Below, one piece after another: positions 1-8,866 of a stretch of DNA of 33,895 bases. The DNA is taken from assembly GCA_937930535.1 (NCBI GenBank), contig CALGKJ010000226.1:1-33895 (forward strand), in the 5' to 3' direction. The notes beneath the pieces are model-generated. The model did no database searches and had not been told where the DNA came from. It worked only from the letters and a program-made list of their open reading frames with translations. Position 1 is the first letter of the stretch. Each line of letters starts with the position of its first letter. The translations under genes were made by a program, and so were the position numbers. The DNA comes from an uncultured Clostridia bacterium (lineage in GTDB: Bacteria > Bacillota > Clostridia > Lutisporales > Lutisporaceae).

Positions 1-14
1 CTAAATAATTTCAT
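1..14 (-). CDS. First codons of a gene cut by the window edge, probably mreC
   Basis: Only four codons are visible (M-K-L-F) before the window ends. The start is supported by a ribosome site (GGAGTGAGGT) five to eight bases upstream of the ATG. The gene lies about 150 bp downstream of mreB on the same strand, and mreC normally follows mreB in Firmicutes, so mreC is an inference from position only. The residues seen cannot identify the product. Confidence 0.4.
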
Positions 15-163
15 TGTAACCTCACTCCATCGATTGATACAGCCGCTTTTCAGAATACTACAGCTATTGCGTTACAATCTCTTGCGGCCTAAACATGTTT
101 ACAACAAAGTACATGGCAGCAAATAGTCCGCATACCATGTTATCATTTTATTGCAATATTTAA

Positions 164-1204
<1,041 letters not shown>

Positions 1205-1223
1205 TTAGTATCTGTTTACAATT

Positions 1224-1919
1224 CTATATGTATCCTTCTTCTTTTAAGCTTAAGTATCTGCCGTCTCCAATTATAATATGGTCAACCATTTCAATACCTA
1301 TTATTTTGCCTGCTTCTATTATTCTTTTGGTTATATTTATATCATCACTGCTTGGTGTAGGATCTCCGCTAGGATGATTGTGTGCGATAATAATACTCGC
1401 ACTTGATTTTTTAACTGCTGGTACAAACACTTCTCTAGGATGAACAATAGAAGAATTCAAGTTACCGATGGAAATATCCTCTATACTGATAAGCCCGCAC
1501 TTTATATTTAAAAGTATAGCCTTCATGTACTCTTTTTTCAGGTAACGCATATCCTCCATTAACAGCTTTGCTGCATCCTTAGGACATTTAACGAATACCT
1601 CAGTTAAACCACCTGTATTGGAAATCCTCTTTCCCAATTCCACTGCCGCTTTTAGCTGTGCTGCCTTTGCTATGCCTATCCCATTTATCTTGCTTAGCTC
1701 CTGAATAGTACAATTAGCTAGGAATCTTAATCCTTCATATTGATTTATAACTCTGTAAGACAGTGATATTGCACTTTCATTTTTTATTCCTGTTCTTATT
1801 AGTATTGCCAATAATTCTGCATTTGATAATACCTCTACACCATATTTTAATAATCTTTCCCTGGGTCTTTCGTCTGCTGGCAATTCCTTTATAGTTATGC
1901 CGCGGTTTTCATTTTGCAT
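1224..1919 (-). CDS. radC: RadC family JAB/MPN+ metalloprotein
   Basis: 231 aa, typical for RadC. An N-terminal helix-hairpin-helix region (around KINGIGIAKAAQLKAAVELG, residues 77-96) is followed by a JAB/MPN+ domain. The metal motif HxHPSGDPTPSSDD is complete, with H180, H182 and D193 as the expected zinc ligands. Despite the historical name, a role in DNA repair is not established for the family. Position between maf and mreB is a common Firmicute arrangement, so the gene probably belongs to the elongation/division operon. The start ATG has only a moderate ribosome site (AGGTG). The 98-bp space before it, between maf and radC, shows no terminator. Confidence 0.93.
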   Translation of the reverse strand: MQNENRGITIKELPADERPRERLLKYGVEVLSNAELLAILIRTGIKNESAISLSYRVINQYEGLRFLANCTIQELSKINGIGIAKAAQLKAAVELGKRISNTGGLTEVFVKCPKDAAKLLMEDMRYLKKEYMKAILLNIKCGLISIEDISIGNLNSSIVHPREVFVPAVKKSSASIIIAHNHPSGDPTPSSDDINITKRIIEAGKIIGIEMVDHIIIGDGRYLSLKEEGYI

Positions 1920-2017
1920 ATTAGCACCTGTAATCCTTTCGTATTTGTAAGCTGTATAAATAGCAATAAAGATTAATAATAAATAAATGTTGCGATTAAA
2001 TACTAAAGTAAATTACA

Positions 2018-2599
2018 CTAAAGCAGGTTGTAGCCAAGTGCTTTCATTATATTGGAAAACCTGAATATCGGAAAACCGACAACGTTAAAATAACATCCCT
2101 CTATTCCTTTAACAAATAGTGAACCAATGCCCTGTATTGCATAAGCTCCAGCCTTGTCCAGAGGTTCACCGCTGCTGATATATTTCTTTATTTCATCGTC
2201 ACTGATAGCCCGAAAATACACCTTGGTCTTCTCATACTCTGTTACAACCCTACCATCTATAGCATTTATAACAGAAACACCCGTCATAACATAGTGTTCT
2301 CTGTTACTTAGCCTTCTCAACATAGCAAATGCATCAGCATCGTTTTTAGGCTTGCCCATTATATTGTCACAGAACACTATTGTATCCGAGCCGATAACAA
2401 ATGTGTCTGTTTCGACTGTGCCTCGAATTCGGCTGTATACATCTCTTGCTTTCATATAAGCAAAATGCTTGACAAGCTCTTCTGGTTCCAGTTCAAGGCT
2501 ATTTTCTTCAAACCGGGATGGAATAACCTCAAAATTTAATCCTATTTGTGACAATATTTCCTTTCTTCTTGGTGAATTTGAAGCAAGTATTAAGCGCAT
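2018..2599 (-). CDS. maf: Maf-family nucleoside triphosphate pyrophosphatase
   Basis: 193 aa, full length for Maf/YhdE. It begins with the family signature LASNSPRRKEIL and contains GSDTIVF, KPKNDADA and DKAGAYAIQG, which line the active site. Maf proteins hydrolyse dTTP/UTP and modified nucleotides to the monophosphate plus pyrophosphate, removing non-canonical nucleotides; they are also linked to septum formation. The substrate class cannot be fixed by eye. The ATG has an AGAGGTG ribosome site. It starts 19 bp after DUF4321 and precedes radC and mreB. Confidence 0.93.
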   Translation of the reverse strand: MRLILASNSPRRKEILSQIGLNFEVIPSRFEENSLELEPEELVKHFAYMKARDVYSRIRGTVETDTFVIGSDTIVFCDNIMGKPKNDADAFAMLRRLSNREHYVMTGVSVINAIDGRVVTEYEKTKVYFRAISDDEIKKYISSGEPLDKAGAYAIQGIGSLFVKGIEGCYFNVVGFPIFRFSNIMKALGYNLL

Positions 2600-2618
2600 A
2601 TAACACCTCTTATAATTT

Positions 2619-2879
2619 TTACATTTTCCTATAAATAAATATTGATGCTATTATACCCAGTACACCAAACATATTCAGCTTTATCCCCAAACCGAAGGTT
2701 AACTTGAATATTCCTAGATTCCAGGTGTGAGGAGTTACTTCAATATGATAACCATACTTTAGGATTGGTATATAGCCTCCTAGCAGCTCTCCTAAAAAAC
2801 CGCCTATTACTATACCAACTAATAATAGCAATACTAAAAGCCAAGTTCTTCTATTATACCCTCTTGCCAAAATATTCAT
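2619..2879 (-). CDS. DUF4321 small membrane protein
   Basis: About 86 aa. Two hydrophobic segments are visible: WLLVLLLLVGIVIGGFLGEL and, at the C terminus, LNMFGVLGIIASIFIYR. They are joined by a short loop with IPILKYG. This matches the pattern of DUF4321 proteins commonly found just before maf in Clostridia; function unknown. Start choice is uncertain. A GTG at 2903 has no ribosome site. The ATG at 2879 directly abuts AAAGGGG, too close for normal spacing. A TTG at 2870 lies 9 nt from that AGGGG and is the best-spaced start. I report the ATG, knowing the TTG may be correct. Confidence 0.75.
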   Translation of the reverse strand: MNILARGYNRRTWLLVLLLLVGIVIGGFLGELLGGYIPILKYGYHIEVTPHTWNLGIFKLTFGLGIKLNMFGVLGIIASIFIYRKM

Positions 2880-2910
2880 CCCCTTTAATGGATTATTGTA
2901 CACAGTTCTA

Positions 2911-2939
2911 AGTTTATCATTTTACCATTTTTACTTCAA
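2911..2939 (-). promoter_or_regulatory. Putative sigma-A promoter for DUF4321-maf-radC-mreB
   Basis: On the minus strand, TTGAAG and TAAACT are separated by 17 bp. Each matches four of six consensus bases. Transcription from here would begin close to the rejected GTG of DUF4321, which supports one of the internal starts. The hexamers are modest for such an AT-rich region. Confidence 0.35.
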
Positions 2940-2958
2940 CTATTTTGACATTTTTTAT

Positions 2959-3006
2959 TATAGAGAAACAACTTCATAATTTAATGCTTCCTTTTGTTTC
3001 TCTATA
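2959..3006 (+). repeat. Palindromic dispersed repeat, copy A
   Basis: A perfect 11-bp inverted repeat (TATAGAGAAAC / GTTTCTCTATA) encloses a 26-nt spacer. Its first 27 bases closely match sequences at 13029-13055 and 29760-29786. It lies between the rnf terminator and the DUF4321 promoter and has no run of T, so it is not a simple terminator. Confidence 0.6.
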
Positions 3007-3072
3007 GGATATATATTGGCTTTTTTCTTTGATTCAAAAATATTATATCAATTCTATTATTTTGTATACAGT

Positions 3073-3106
3073 AAAAGCTGTGAGATAATGTTACCTCACA
3101 GCTTTT
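3073..3106. terminator. Bidirectional rho-independent terminator after rnfB
   Basis: AAAAGCTGTGAG pairs perfectly with CTCACAGCTTTT across a 9-10 nt loop, giving T-runs in both directions. It begins two bases after the rnfB stop and closes the rnf operon on the minus strand. Confidence 0.88.
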
Positions 3107-3108
3107 GA

Positions 3109-4086
3109 TTATTTCATTTCTATAGCTTTCTTGGGACACTTGGCGTGACATGCACTGCAACCGACGCATTTATCTGAAACTATTTTATGCTTACCCTTAA
3201 GTTCTCCTTCAATAGCTTCAAAATTGCAATGCTTCTTACATATCGTACAGCCTATACATTTTTCATCATTGATATGTGCCTTTTTTCTGTTTTCAAAATT
3301 AGCATATATTGTCTTAGTGGGACATGCTTCAGCACACATCATACAATTTGTACATTTAGAATAATCTACTTTGGCAATATTATTTTCAAATATTATTGCA
3401 TCAAATTTACATGTCTTAACACATTTTTGACATGATATACAGCCTGTTTTGCAAACCTCATTAACTGCCTTTCCCTTTTCTACATTTTTACATAAAACTC
3501 TAACCTGCTTAGATATAGGAACAAGCTCAATAACATTTTTGGGACATACCTCAATACATTTTTTACATGCAGTGCATTTTTTTTCATCTACTAATGCCAC
3601 ACCATTTACCACGTGTATTGCATCAAAGGGGCATGCCTTAACGCATGTACCCAAGCCTGTACATCCATATTTACAGCTTTTTGAACCTCCTGCAAGAAGT
3701 TCAGCAGCTTTACAGTCGTGTATTCCCTGATATTCATATTTTTCTTTAGCACTATTTTTATCACCGCAGCAAACTACTCTTGCTACATGCTTTTCAGTTA
3801 CATCGGCAGTTACCCCCATAACCTGTGCCAACTGGTTAACCATTTCTGCGCCACCTACAGGGCAGGCGGTTATAGGTGCTTCTCCTTTTACTATTGCATC
3901 AGCAAATGCATCACAGCCTGCATAACCGCAGCCACCGCAATTGGCACCTGGTAAATGCCCTCTAATATCTGTAACTCTGGGATCAACTTCCACGGCAAAC
4001 TTTTTTGAAGCAAAAGTAAGTACCACGCCGAAGAATATAGCCAAACCACCAAGAGTCAAAGTAGGCCACAGTATACCACTAAACAA
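3109..4086 (-). CDS. rnfB: Rnf complex subunit B, polyferredoxin
   Basis: 325 aa from the chosen start. RnfB is thought to be the entry point for electrons from reduced ferredoxin in the Rnf ferredoxin:NAD+ oxidoreductase. An N-terminal membrane helix (about residues 5-27) is followed by the Fes-type cluster motif ANCGGCGYAGC...CP (C50, C53, C58, C75). Six further Cys-rich ferredoxin motifs follow, including CTACKKCIEVCP, CTNCMMCAEACP and CVGCSACHAKCP. This is the long clostridial form with many clusters. Start: a GTG at 4095 sits directly against AAAGAG, whereas the TTG at 4086 is six bases after AGAGGTG, so I chose TTG. Last gene of rnfCDGEAB, 129 bp after rnfA, an unusually wide gap that carries the 19-bp repeats. 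Confidence 0.93.
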   Translation of the reverse strand: MFSGILWPTLTLGGLAIFFGVVLTFASKKFAVEVDPRVTDIRGHLPGANCGGCGYAGCDAFADAIVKGEAPITACPVGGAEMVNQLAQVMGVTADVTEKHVARVVCCGDKNSAKEKYEYQGIHDCKAAELLAGGSKSCKYGCTGLGTCVKACPFDAIHVVNGVALVDEKKCTACKKCIEVCPKNVIELVPISKQVRVLCKNVEKGKAVNEVCKTGCISCQKCVKTCKFDAIIFENNIAKVDYSKCTNCMMCAEACPTKTIYANFENRKKAHINDEKCIGCTICKKHCNFEAIEGELKGKHKIVSDKCVGCSACHAKCPKKAIEMK

Positions 4087-4174
4087 GACAATCACCTCTT
4101 TCTACAATATATACCTTACTATACCACCTTTACAGGATGTACTGACTAAGTAGTATGTCTATTCAGATAAGATC

Positions 4175-4231
4175 TCATTATTGAAATAATGCGTCATTAT
4201 TGAAATAAGGCGTCATTATTGGAATAATGAC
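4175..4231. repeat. Triple 19-bp palindromic tandem repeat at the rnfA/rnfB junction
   Basis: Three consecutive 19-bp units occupy 4175-4193, 4194-4212 and 4213-4231. The core is CATTATTGAAATAATG, itself a dyad (CATTATT-GA-AATAATG), followed by a GCG or GAC spacer. Units differ at one to three positions. The third unit supplies the last codons and stop of rnfA. No T-run follows, so it is not an ordinary terminator. It could act as an operator, an RNA-processing or stability element, or a block tuning rnfB expression. Confidence 0.85.
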
Positions 4232-4797
4232 AGACCACTAAAGCCTAAAAATGCTATGGATAGCAAGCTGGCAGTAATAAGTGCTATAGGAAATCCTTCC
4301 AGGGCCTTTGGAATCGGCGCTGTCTCAAGTCTTTCTCTCACACCTGCAAACAATACGATTGCCAGTGTAAAGCCCAGTGCTGCACCTATTCCATTTATTA
4401 AGGTCTCTATAAGATTATATTTTTCTTGTATATTTAGTATTGTAACACCCAGTACCGCACAGTTTGTTGTTATTAGGGGCAGATATACCCCTAGTGCTTG
4501 ATACAATGTGGGACTGGTCTTTTTAATTACCATTTCTACAAACTGAACCAACCCTGCAATAACTAATATAAAAGCAATAGTCTGCATATACCCAATGCCC
4601 AGAAGATCTAATACAAATATCTGCACCAGCCAAGTTATAACAGATGCCAAGCCCATTACGAAGGTTACGGCAAGACCCATTCCTAATGCGGTTTCAACCT
4701 TCTTTGAAACTCCAAGAAAAGGGCATATCCCAAGAAATCTTGAGAGGACAAAGTTATTTACCAGTATTGCACTTATCAAAATAGCAGCTATTTTCAT
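4216..4797 (-). CDS. rnfA: Rnf complex subunit A, integral membrane
   Basis: 193 aa, full length, with about six hydrophobic segments. RnfA and RnfE are inverted homologues that form the membrane core and are known to hold an iron-sulfur cluster between them. The two expected half-site motifs are present: [16 protein letters not shown] with C25, and [10 protein letters not shown] with C113. The ATG has a strong AGGAGGGGG ribosome site and lies 13 bp after rnfE. It is the only rnf gene here starting with ATG. The last codons (SLFQ and stop) fall inside the 19-bp repeat array. Confidence 0.96.
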   Translation of the reverse strand: MKIAAILISAILVNNFVLSRFLGICPFLGVSKKVETALGMGLAVTFVMGLASVITWLVQIFVLDLLGIGYMQTIAFILVIAGLVQFVEMVIKKTSPTLYQALGVYLPLITTNCAVLGVTILNIQEKYNLIETLINGIGAALGFTLAIVLFAGVRERLETAPIPKALEGFPIALITASLLSIAFLGFSGLSLFQ

Positions 4798-4810
4798 TTA
4801 TGTCCCCCTC

Positions 4811-5407
4811 CTAACTCTTTTTCTTAGCAGTCAACTTATTAACTGCTGCTATGGTAAGACCCAAAACAAGGAATCCTCCTGGCGGAAGTATCATTATCAA
4901 TGCGGGATCAAAGCCCTCACCAAATAGCTTTATTCCAAAGAAAGTTCCTGCTCCCAGTACCTCTCTGAATGTACTTATTATTACTAACGCAATAGTAAAA
5001 CCAATACCCATACCGATAGCATCCAATATTGAAGCTGACGGCTTGTTTTTTGAAGCAAATGCTTCTGCCCTTGCAAGTATTATACAGTTAACAACTATAA
5101 GAGGTATAAATATTCCTAAAGCTTTATCCAGTTCCGGTGAAAAAGCTTGAATTAGCATCTGAACAACCGTTACAAATGAAGCAATAATAACTACATAAAT
5201 GGGTATTCTTACTTCGCTTGGAACGATTTTGTTAATTAGTGATATAATTAAATTTGAACCAATAAGTACAACCGTAGCAGCTATACCCATGCCAATACCG
5301 TTAAATACCGCGGTAGTTACTGCAAGTACTGGACACATGCCAAGTACAAGTCTTAGTACTGGATTTTCATTTACAATTCCATTTGTAAGTACCTTTAACT
5401 GTTTCAC
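4811..5407 (-). CDS. rnfE: Rnf complex subunit E, integral membrane
   Basis: 198 aa, with about six membrane segments. It is a homologue of RnfA and its partner in the membrane core of the ion-pumping ferredoxin:NAD+ oxidoreductase. Family motifs are [17 protein letters not shown] near the N terminus and [18 protein letters not shown], each supplying a conserved Cys that matches those in RnfA. The start is GTG, preceded by GGAGGTG with a five-base spacing. It is 20 bp after rnfG and 13 bp before rnfA. The C terminus is lysine-rich (TAKKKS), consistent with a cytoplasmic end. Confidence 0.96.
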   Translation of the reverse strand: MKQLKVLTNGIVNENPVLRLVLGMCPVLAVTTAVFNGIGMGIAATVVLIGSNLIISLINKIVPSEVRIPIYVVIIASFVTVVQMLIQAFSPELDKALGIFIPLIVVNCIILARAEAFASKNKPSASILDAIGMGIGFTIALVIISTFREVLGAGTFFGIKLFGEGFDPALIMILPPGGFLVLGLTIAAVNKLTAKKKS

Positions 5408-5427
5408 AATATCACCTCCAAAACTTT

Positions 5428-5991
5428 TTATTTGTTACTCAATTCATTTGCAGCTGCCATAGCCTGATTTACTCCTACTGTTACAGCATTAGAGGTAATA
5501 GTAGCACCTGCAATAGCTACAACTTCATTTTCTTTTGGAGTTCCGTTTTTTATTACTGCTATATCACTGTCCCAAGTCTTTTCTTGATATTGTCCTTCAA
5601 ATTGAGGGTTAGCGGCATTTTTACCCAAACCTGGTGTCTCAGTATTATTACCAACGCTTATTCCCTGAACAATTCCATTGATATCCACGCCGACTATTAT
5701 CTCTATCGGACCTGCATAGCCTTTAGAAGTAACCTTTACAGCATAGCCTACAAGCTCTCCGTTTGACTTGCCTTCATAAATTTCATCTACCATTGCAAGA
5801 CTCGGGTTACTATATTCAACTTTATTAAACTCTGTTGCGACAGGAAGTACTGTCTGTCGTGCTTCATCATTTGCCTTTGCTATTTGTTCTTGAATCTTTC
5901 CTGAGGTAAAGGAGTTAGTAAAACCCAAAAGTGTAGCGGCTATTAAGCAAACTAATACAAGTATTCCTGTAAGTCTTATATAATCACGCAC
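5428..5991 (-). CDS. rnfG: Rnf complex subunit G, FMN-binding
   Basis: 187 aa. One N-terminal membrane anchor ([18 protein letters not shown]) precedes an extracytoplasmic FMN-binding domain. In this family ApbE attaches FMN covalently to the Thr of a Dxx(S/T)GAT motif. Here the motif reads [10 protein letters not shown], so Thr164 is the predicted attachment residue, but the Asp and Ser/Thr positions are Val158 and Ala161. [11 protein letters not shown], a conserved substrate-side loop, is intact. The start is GTG, 8 bp inside the end of rnfD, with a GGGAGGTG ribosome site, so it is translationally coupled to rnfD. No apbE gene is visible in the window. Confidence 0.93.
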   Translation of the reverse strand: MRDYIRLTGILVLVCLIAATLLGFTNSFTSGKIQEQIAKANDEARQTVLPVATEFNKVEYSNPSLAMVDEIYEGKSNGELVGYAVKVTSKGYAGPIEIIVGVDINGIVQGISVGNNTETPGLGKNAANPQFEGQYQEKTWDSDIAVIKNGTPKENEVVAIAGATITSNAVTVGVNQAMAAANELSNK

Positions 5992-6937
5992 TTTTCTTCA
6001 CCTCCCCGAATTTCTTAGGCATTGTATATCTGTCAATAAGAGGAGTAGCAACGTTCATTAGTAATATGGAATAAGATACTCCTTCTGGATACCCTCCATA
6101 GAACCTGATAACTGCCGTGATGACTCCACATCCTATACCCATTATTATTTGCCCTTTAGCAGTCATAGGTGATGATGAATAATCGGTGGCCATGAAGAAG
6201 GCTCCAAGGAATAAACCACCAGCAAATATGTGATATACCGCCATATTCATATCAAGTCCGCTAAACAGAAATGCTAAAATACCAACTGTACCAATAAAGC
6301 TTGCTGGTACTCTATAATTGATTACACCTCTAAGCATTAAATACAAACCGCCCAAAAGCAGCAGTGCCGCTGAGGTTTCTCCTATACATCCACCCACATT
6401 GCCAACAAATAAATCCATTATACTTGGCAGCGGCTGACCCACAACTTCTGTGCCTTTTGCCAATGCAAGGGGAGTAGTCGTAGTTATAGCATCTATCCCT
6501 GGAGTAATCCATGCTGTCATTTTTTGGGGCCATGAGGCAAGCAGCATTGCTCTTGCCGCCAAAGCAGGGTTAATAAAATTGTGTCCTACTCCTCCAAAGC
6601 ATTGCTTTACTATTGCAATAGCAAATATTGAACCAATAGACACCATCCAAAGGGGGGCTGTCGGCGGTACATTAAAGGCTACTAATATACCTGTAACTAC
6701 AGCACTTAAGTCATTTACTGTAATGGGTCTTTTCATAATACTTTGCATTGCTGCCTCAGCAGCAACGGCAGATAATACAGCAACTATCGTTATTAGTAAT
6801 GCATTTAACCCAAAATACCATACACCGGCAATCAAGGCAGGCAGCAGTGCAATTACTACGTCTAGCATAATCCTCTTAGTGGATTCACCTGACCTGATAT
6901 GAGGTGATGATGAAACTACATATTTTCTGCTTTCCAA
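5984..6937 (-). CDS. rnfD: Rnf complex subunit D, integral membrane flavoprotein
   Basis: 317 aa, with roughly eight to ten hydrophobic segments. RnfD carries covalent FMN and lies on the electron path next to RnfG; it is homologous to NqrB. The characteristic N-terminal SSSPHIRSGEST, the FGGVGHNFINPALAARAM segment and the flavin site DAITTTTPLA are visible, with Thr155 the predicted attachment residue. The start is TTG, with GGGAGTGAT about nine bases upstream. It begins 15 bp after rnfC and overlaps rnfG by 8 bp. Confidence 0.95.
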   Translation of the reverse strand: MESRKYVVSSSPHIRSGESTKRIMLDVVIALLPALIAGVWYFGLNALLITIVAVLSAVAAEAAMQSIMKRPITVNDLSAVVTGILVAFNVPPTAPLWMVSIGSIFAIAIVKQCFGGVGHNFINPALAARAMLLASWPQKMTAWITPGIDAITTTTPLALAKGTEVVGQPLPSIMDLFVGNVGGCIGETSAALLLLGGLYLMLRGVINYRVPASFIGTVGILAFLFSGLDMNMAVYHIFAGGLFLGAFFMATDYSSSPMTAKGQIIMGIGCGVITAVIRFYGGYPEGVSYSILLMNVATPLIDRYTMPKKFGEVKKSA

Positions 6938-6952
6938 ACTTTATCACTCCCA

Positions 6953-8299
6953 TTATTTATTTTGAGCCAATTGAGATTTTCTTCTTTTTGCCATTATTTC
7001 ACGTTTTGCAACCCTTATAGAATCAACAAGAGGTCTTTTGGCAGGGCACACAAAAGAACAGCTTCCGCACTCAATACAGTCCAATGCATGATGTGATTCA
7101 GCTTGCTCGAATTTATCCTGTAGAGCATATGCACTTAAATTGATAGGCATCAGGTTTATGGGACATACATCCACACATTTTCCGCATCTAATACAATTGG
7201 AAGGCTCAGGTAATCTGGCTTCCGCTTCACTTAGTATCAGTATCCCCGATGTACCTTTAACTACAGGCACATCCAAAGAGAATTGTGCTATACCCATCAT
7301 TGGGCCTCCTGAAATGATCTTTCCTATGCTATCAGTTAATCCTCCGCACTGCTCTATTACGTCTCTAAAGGATGTACCTATTTTAACCAATAGATTCTTA
7401 GGAGTTTTTACACCTTTGCCAGTTATAGTAACAATCCGTTCAACTAGCGGCATTCCAGTCCTGATAGCATCTGCAATAACCGCTGCTGTGCCCACATTGT
7501 TAACTACAACGCCAACATCTGCCGGAAGTCCTCCTGATGGAACCTGCCGCTTTGTGCATGCATATATTAACTGCTTTTCTGCTCCCTGAGGATATTTAGT
7601 GCGCAGCCCAACCACTTCTATTTCTGGTGCTGCTTTTGCTGCATTAAACAGAGCTTCAATAGCATCGGGCTTGTTATTCTCAATTCCTATATATCCCTTA
7701 CTAACTCCCATGGATTTCATAAGTGCCTGCAATCCAAAAACTACTTTTTCTGGATGCTCAAGCATTAATCTATGGTCTGAAGTAAGATAAGGTTCGCACT
7801 CAGCTCCATTTAATACTATAGTATCAACCTTTTTCCCCGGAGGAGGCGATAACTTAACATGAGTCGGAAATGCAGCACCACCCATCCCAACAATACCAGC
7901 TTCTTTAATTATGGTTTTTATGTGGTCTGCTGATAATTGTTCCAATCTTCCTTTGGGGACAATGCCTTCATATAGAGTATCCTCCATGTCAGATTCAATC
8001 ACTATGCAGGTTACCTTGCCTCCACCTGAGTAAAGTCTTGCTTCTATGGCAACTACCTTGCCTGATACGCTTGAATGAACAGGTGAAGAAACGAAGCCTT
8101 TAGCTTCACCAATTTTTTGTCCCAGCTTTACTTCGTCACCCACTTTAACAATAGGCTCGCATGGTGCTCCAATATGCTGCTGCATAGGTATAACTATAAC
8201 TCTAGGTGAATTTGCTTTCTCTACAAGCAGCTTTTCTGTCGCCTTCTTGCTGTGAGGTGGATGAGTTCCGCCCTTAAAGGTCAACGTTCTAATATTCAA
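6953..8299 (-). CDS. rnfC: Rnf complex subunit C, NADH-binding
   Basis: 448 aa, the usual length for clostridial RnfC. It is the peripheral NAD(H)/FMN subunit, related to NuoF. The N-terminal TFKGGTHPP signature leads into the nucleotide region GMGGAAFPTHVK (138-149) and NGAECEPYLTSDH, then an SLBB-like section. Two [4Fe-4S] sites follow: CIRCGKCVDVCP (C369, C372, C375, C379) and CIECGSCSFVCP (C408, C411, C414, C418). The start is TTG behind AGGGGTGAG. It is the first gene of the rnf operon, transcribed away from a 567-bp regulatory region. I see no convincing -35/-10 pair close to it. Confidence 0.96.
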   Translation of the reverse strand: MNIRTLTFKGGTHPPHSKKATEKLLVEKANSPRVIVIPMQQHIGAPCEPIVKVGDEVKLGQKIGEAKGFVSSPVHSSVSGKVVAIEARLYSGGGKVTCIVIESDMEDTLYEGIVPKGRLEQLSADHIKTIIKEAGIVGMGGAAFPTHVKLSPPPGKKVDTIVLNGAECEPYLTSDHRLMLEHPEKVVFGLQALMKSMGVSKGYIGIENNKPDAIEALFNAAKAAPEIEVVGLRTKYPQGAEKQLIYACTKRQVPSGGLPADVGVVVNNVGTAAVIADAIRTGMPLVERIVTITGKGVKTPKNLLVKIGTSFRDVIEQCGGLTDSIGKIISGGPMMGIAQFSLDVPVVKGTSGILILSEAEARLPEPSNCIRCGKCVDVCPINLMPINLSAYALQDKFEQAESHHALDCIECGSCSFVCPAKRPLVDSIRVAKREIMAKRRKSQLAQNK

Positions 8300-8553
8300 A
8301 ATTACTCACCCCTTAAATAAAATAATAGTATTTTAATATAAGTATTTCTATATAAATACCGATAAGGATTCTACATCTACCAAAGGTAAGAAATGGTATT
8401 TATATTTGACAGAACACGAACATATCGACTGCTTGACGTAGATTCTCAACGTGTTCTATATAATTATGTTTTGATTTTTAAGCCAGTTATACACATCTTT
8501 AAATTTTATTCGACGCGTGTATACAAAATCCTTTAGCCCTATTTTCATTTAGA

Positions 8554-8588
8554 TAATTAATTATTTAACAAAAAATTGAACAGTTCAA
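8554..8588. promoter_or_regulatory. Possible Rex-like operator plus adjacent 13-bp dyad
   Basis: TAATTAA-TTAT-TTAACAA at 8554-8571 matches 12 of 14 fixed positions of the Rex consensus TTGTTAA-N4-TTAACAA. Rex is the NADH/NAD+-sensing repressor of fermentation genes in Firmicutes. Immediately after it, TTGAAC-A-GTTCAA (8576-8588) is a perfect dyad. The sites are about 270 bp upstream of rnfC, and AT-rich sequence makes chance matches likely. Confidence 0.3.
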
Positions 8589-8744
8589 CAGAAATTTTAA
8601 CTAAAAAACCAGCTTTACAATATTGTTGTTTTACACAAAAGTAGAAATTTCAAGCTTTGTTTCTTTATTATTCTTCTAATAAGCATATTAATATGCCGCT
8701 GGAAATTGTTTTATTTTAGATAATATGTTTTAATTTCATGAATT

Positions 8745-8813
8745 ATGTAAATACTATTTATATCAAAACCCTAATTAAAGAAAGTCAATGTAGGACTTTA
8801 AAAGTATTTACAT
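8745..8813. repeat. Nested inverted repeats upstream of DUF3189
   Basis: ATGTAAATACT (8745-8755) and AGTATTTACAT (8803-8813) are perfect inverted repeats 47 nt apart. Inside them AAAGTC (8781-8786) pairs with GACTTT (8794-8799). The element ends 53 bp before the DUF3189 start and could be a leader structure or a spaced operator. Confidence 0.5.
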
Positions 8814-8866
8814 GAATATAGCTATAAGCATTAATTAAATTCTTTTATACAACAGAGGTGAGTAAG

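Larger units (their letters stand above)
8300..8866. other. Dyad-rich divergent intergenic region between rnfC and DUF3189
   Basis: No gene of credible length or ribosome site is visible in these 567 bp. The region contains several inverted repeats: AGAACACG at 8411-8418 with CGTGTTCT at 8450-8457; a Rex-like dyad and a 13-bp dyad at 8554-8588; a 14-bp perfect palindrome GCATATTAATATGC at 8683-8696; and the nested repeat at 8745-8813. This density suggests regulation of the divergent rnf and DUF3189 genes. Confidence 0.6.

Noticed and set aside
64-138. 24-residue reading frame on the minus strand between mreB and the probable mreC (starts MVCGLFAAMYF)
   Set aside because: No ribosome site and very short; hydrophobicity alone is not enough to call a gene.
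4169-4231. CRISPR array
   Set aside because: The repeats are contiguous 19-bp palindromic units with no unique spacers and no cas genes.
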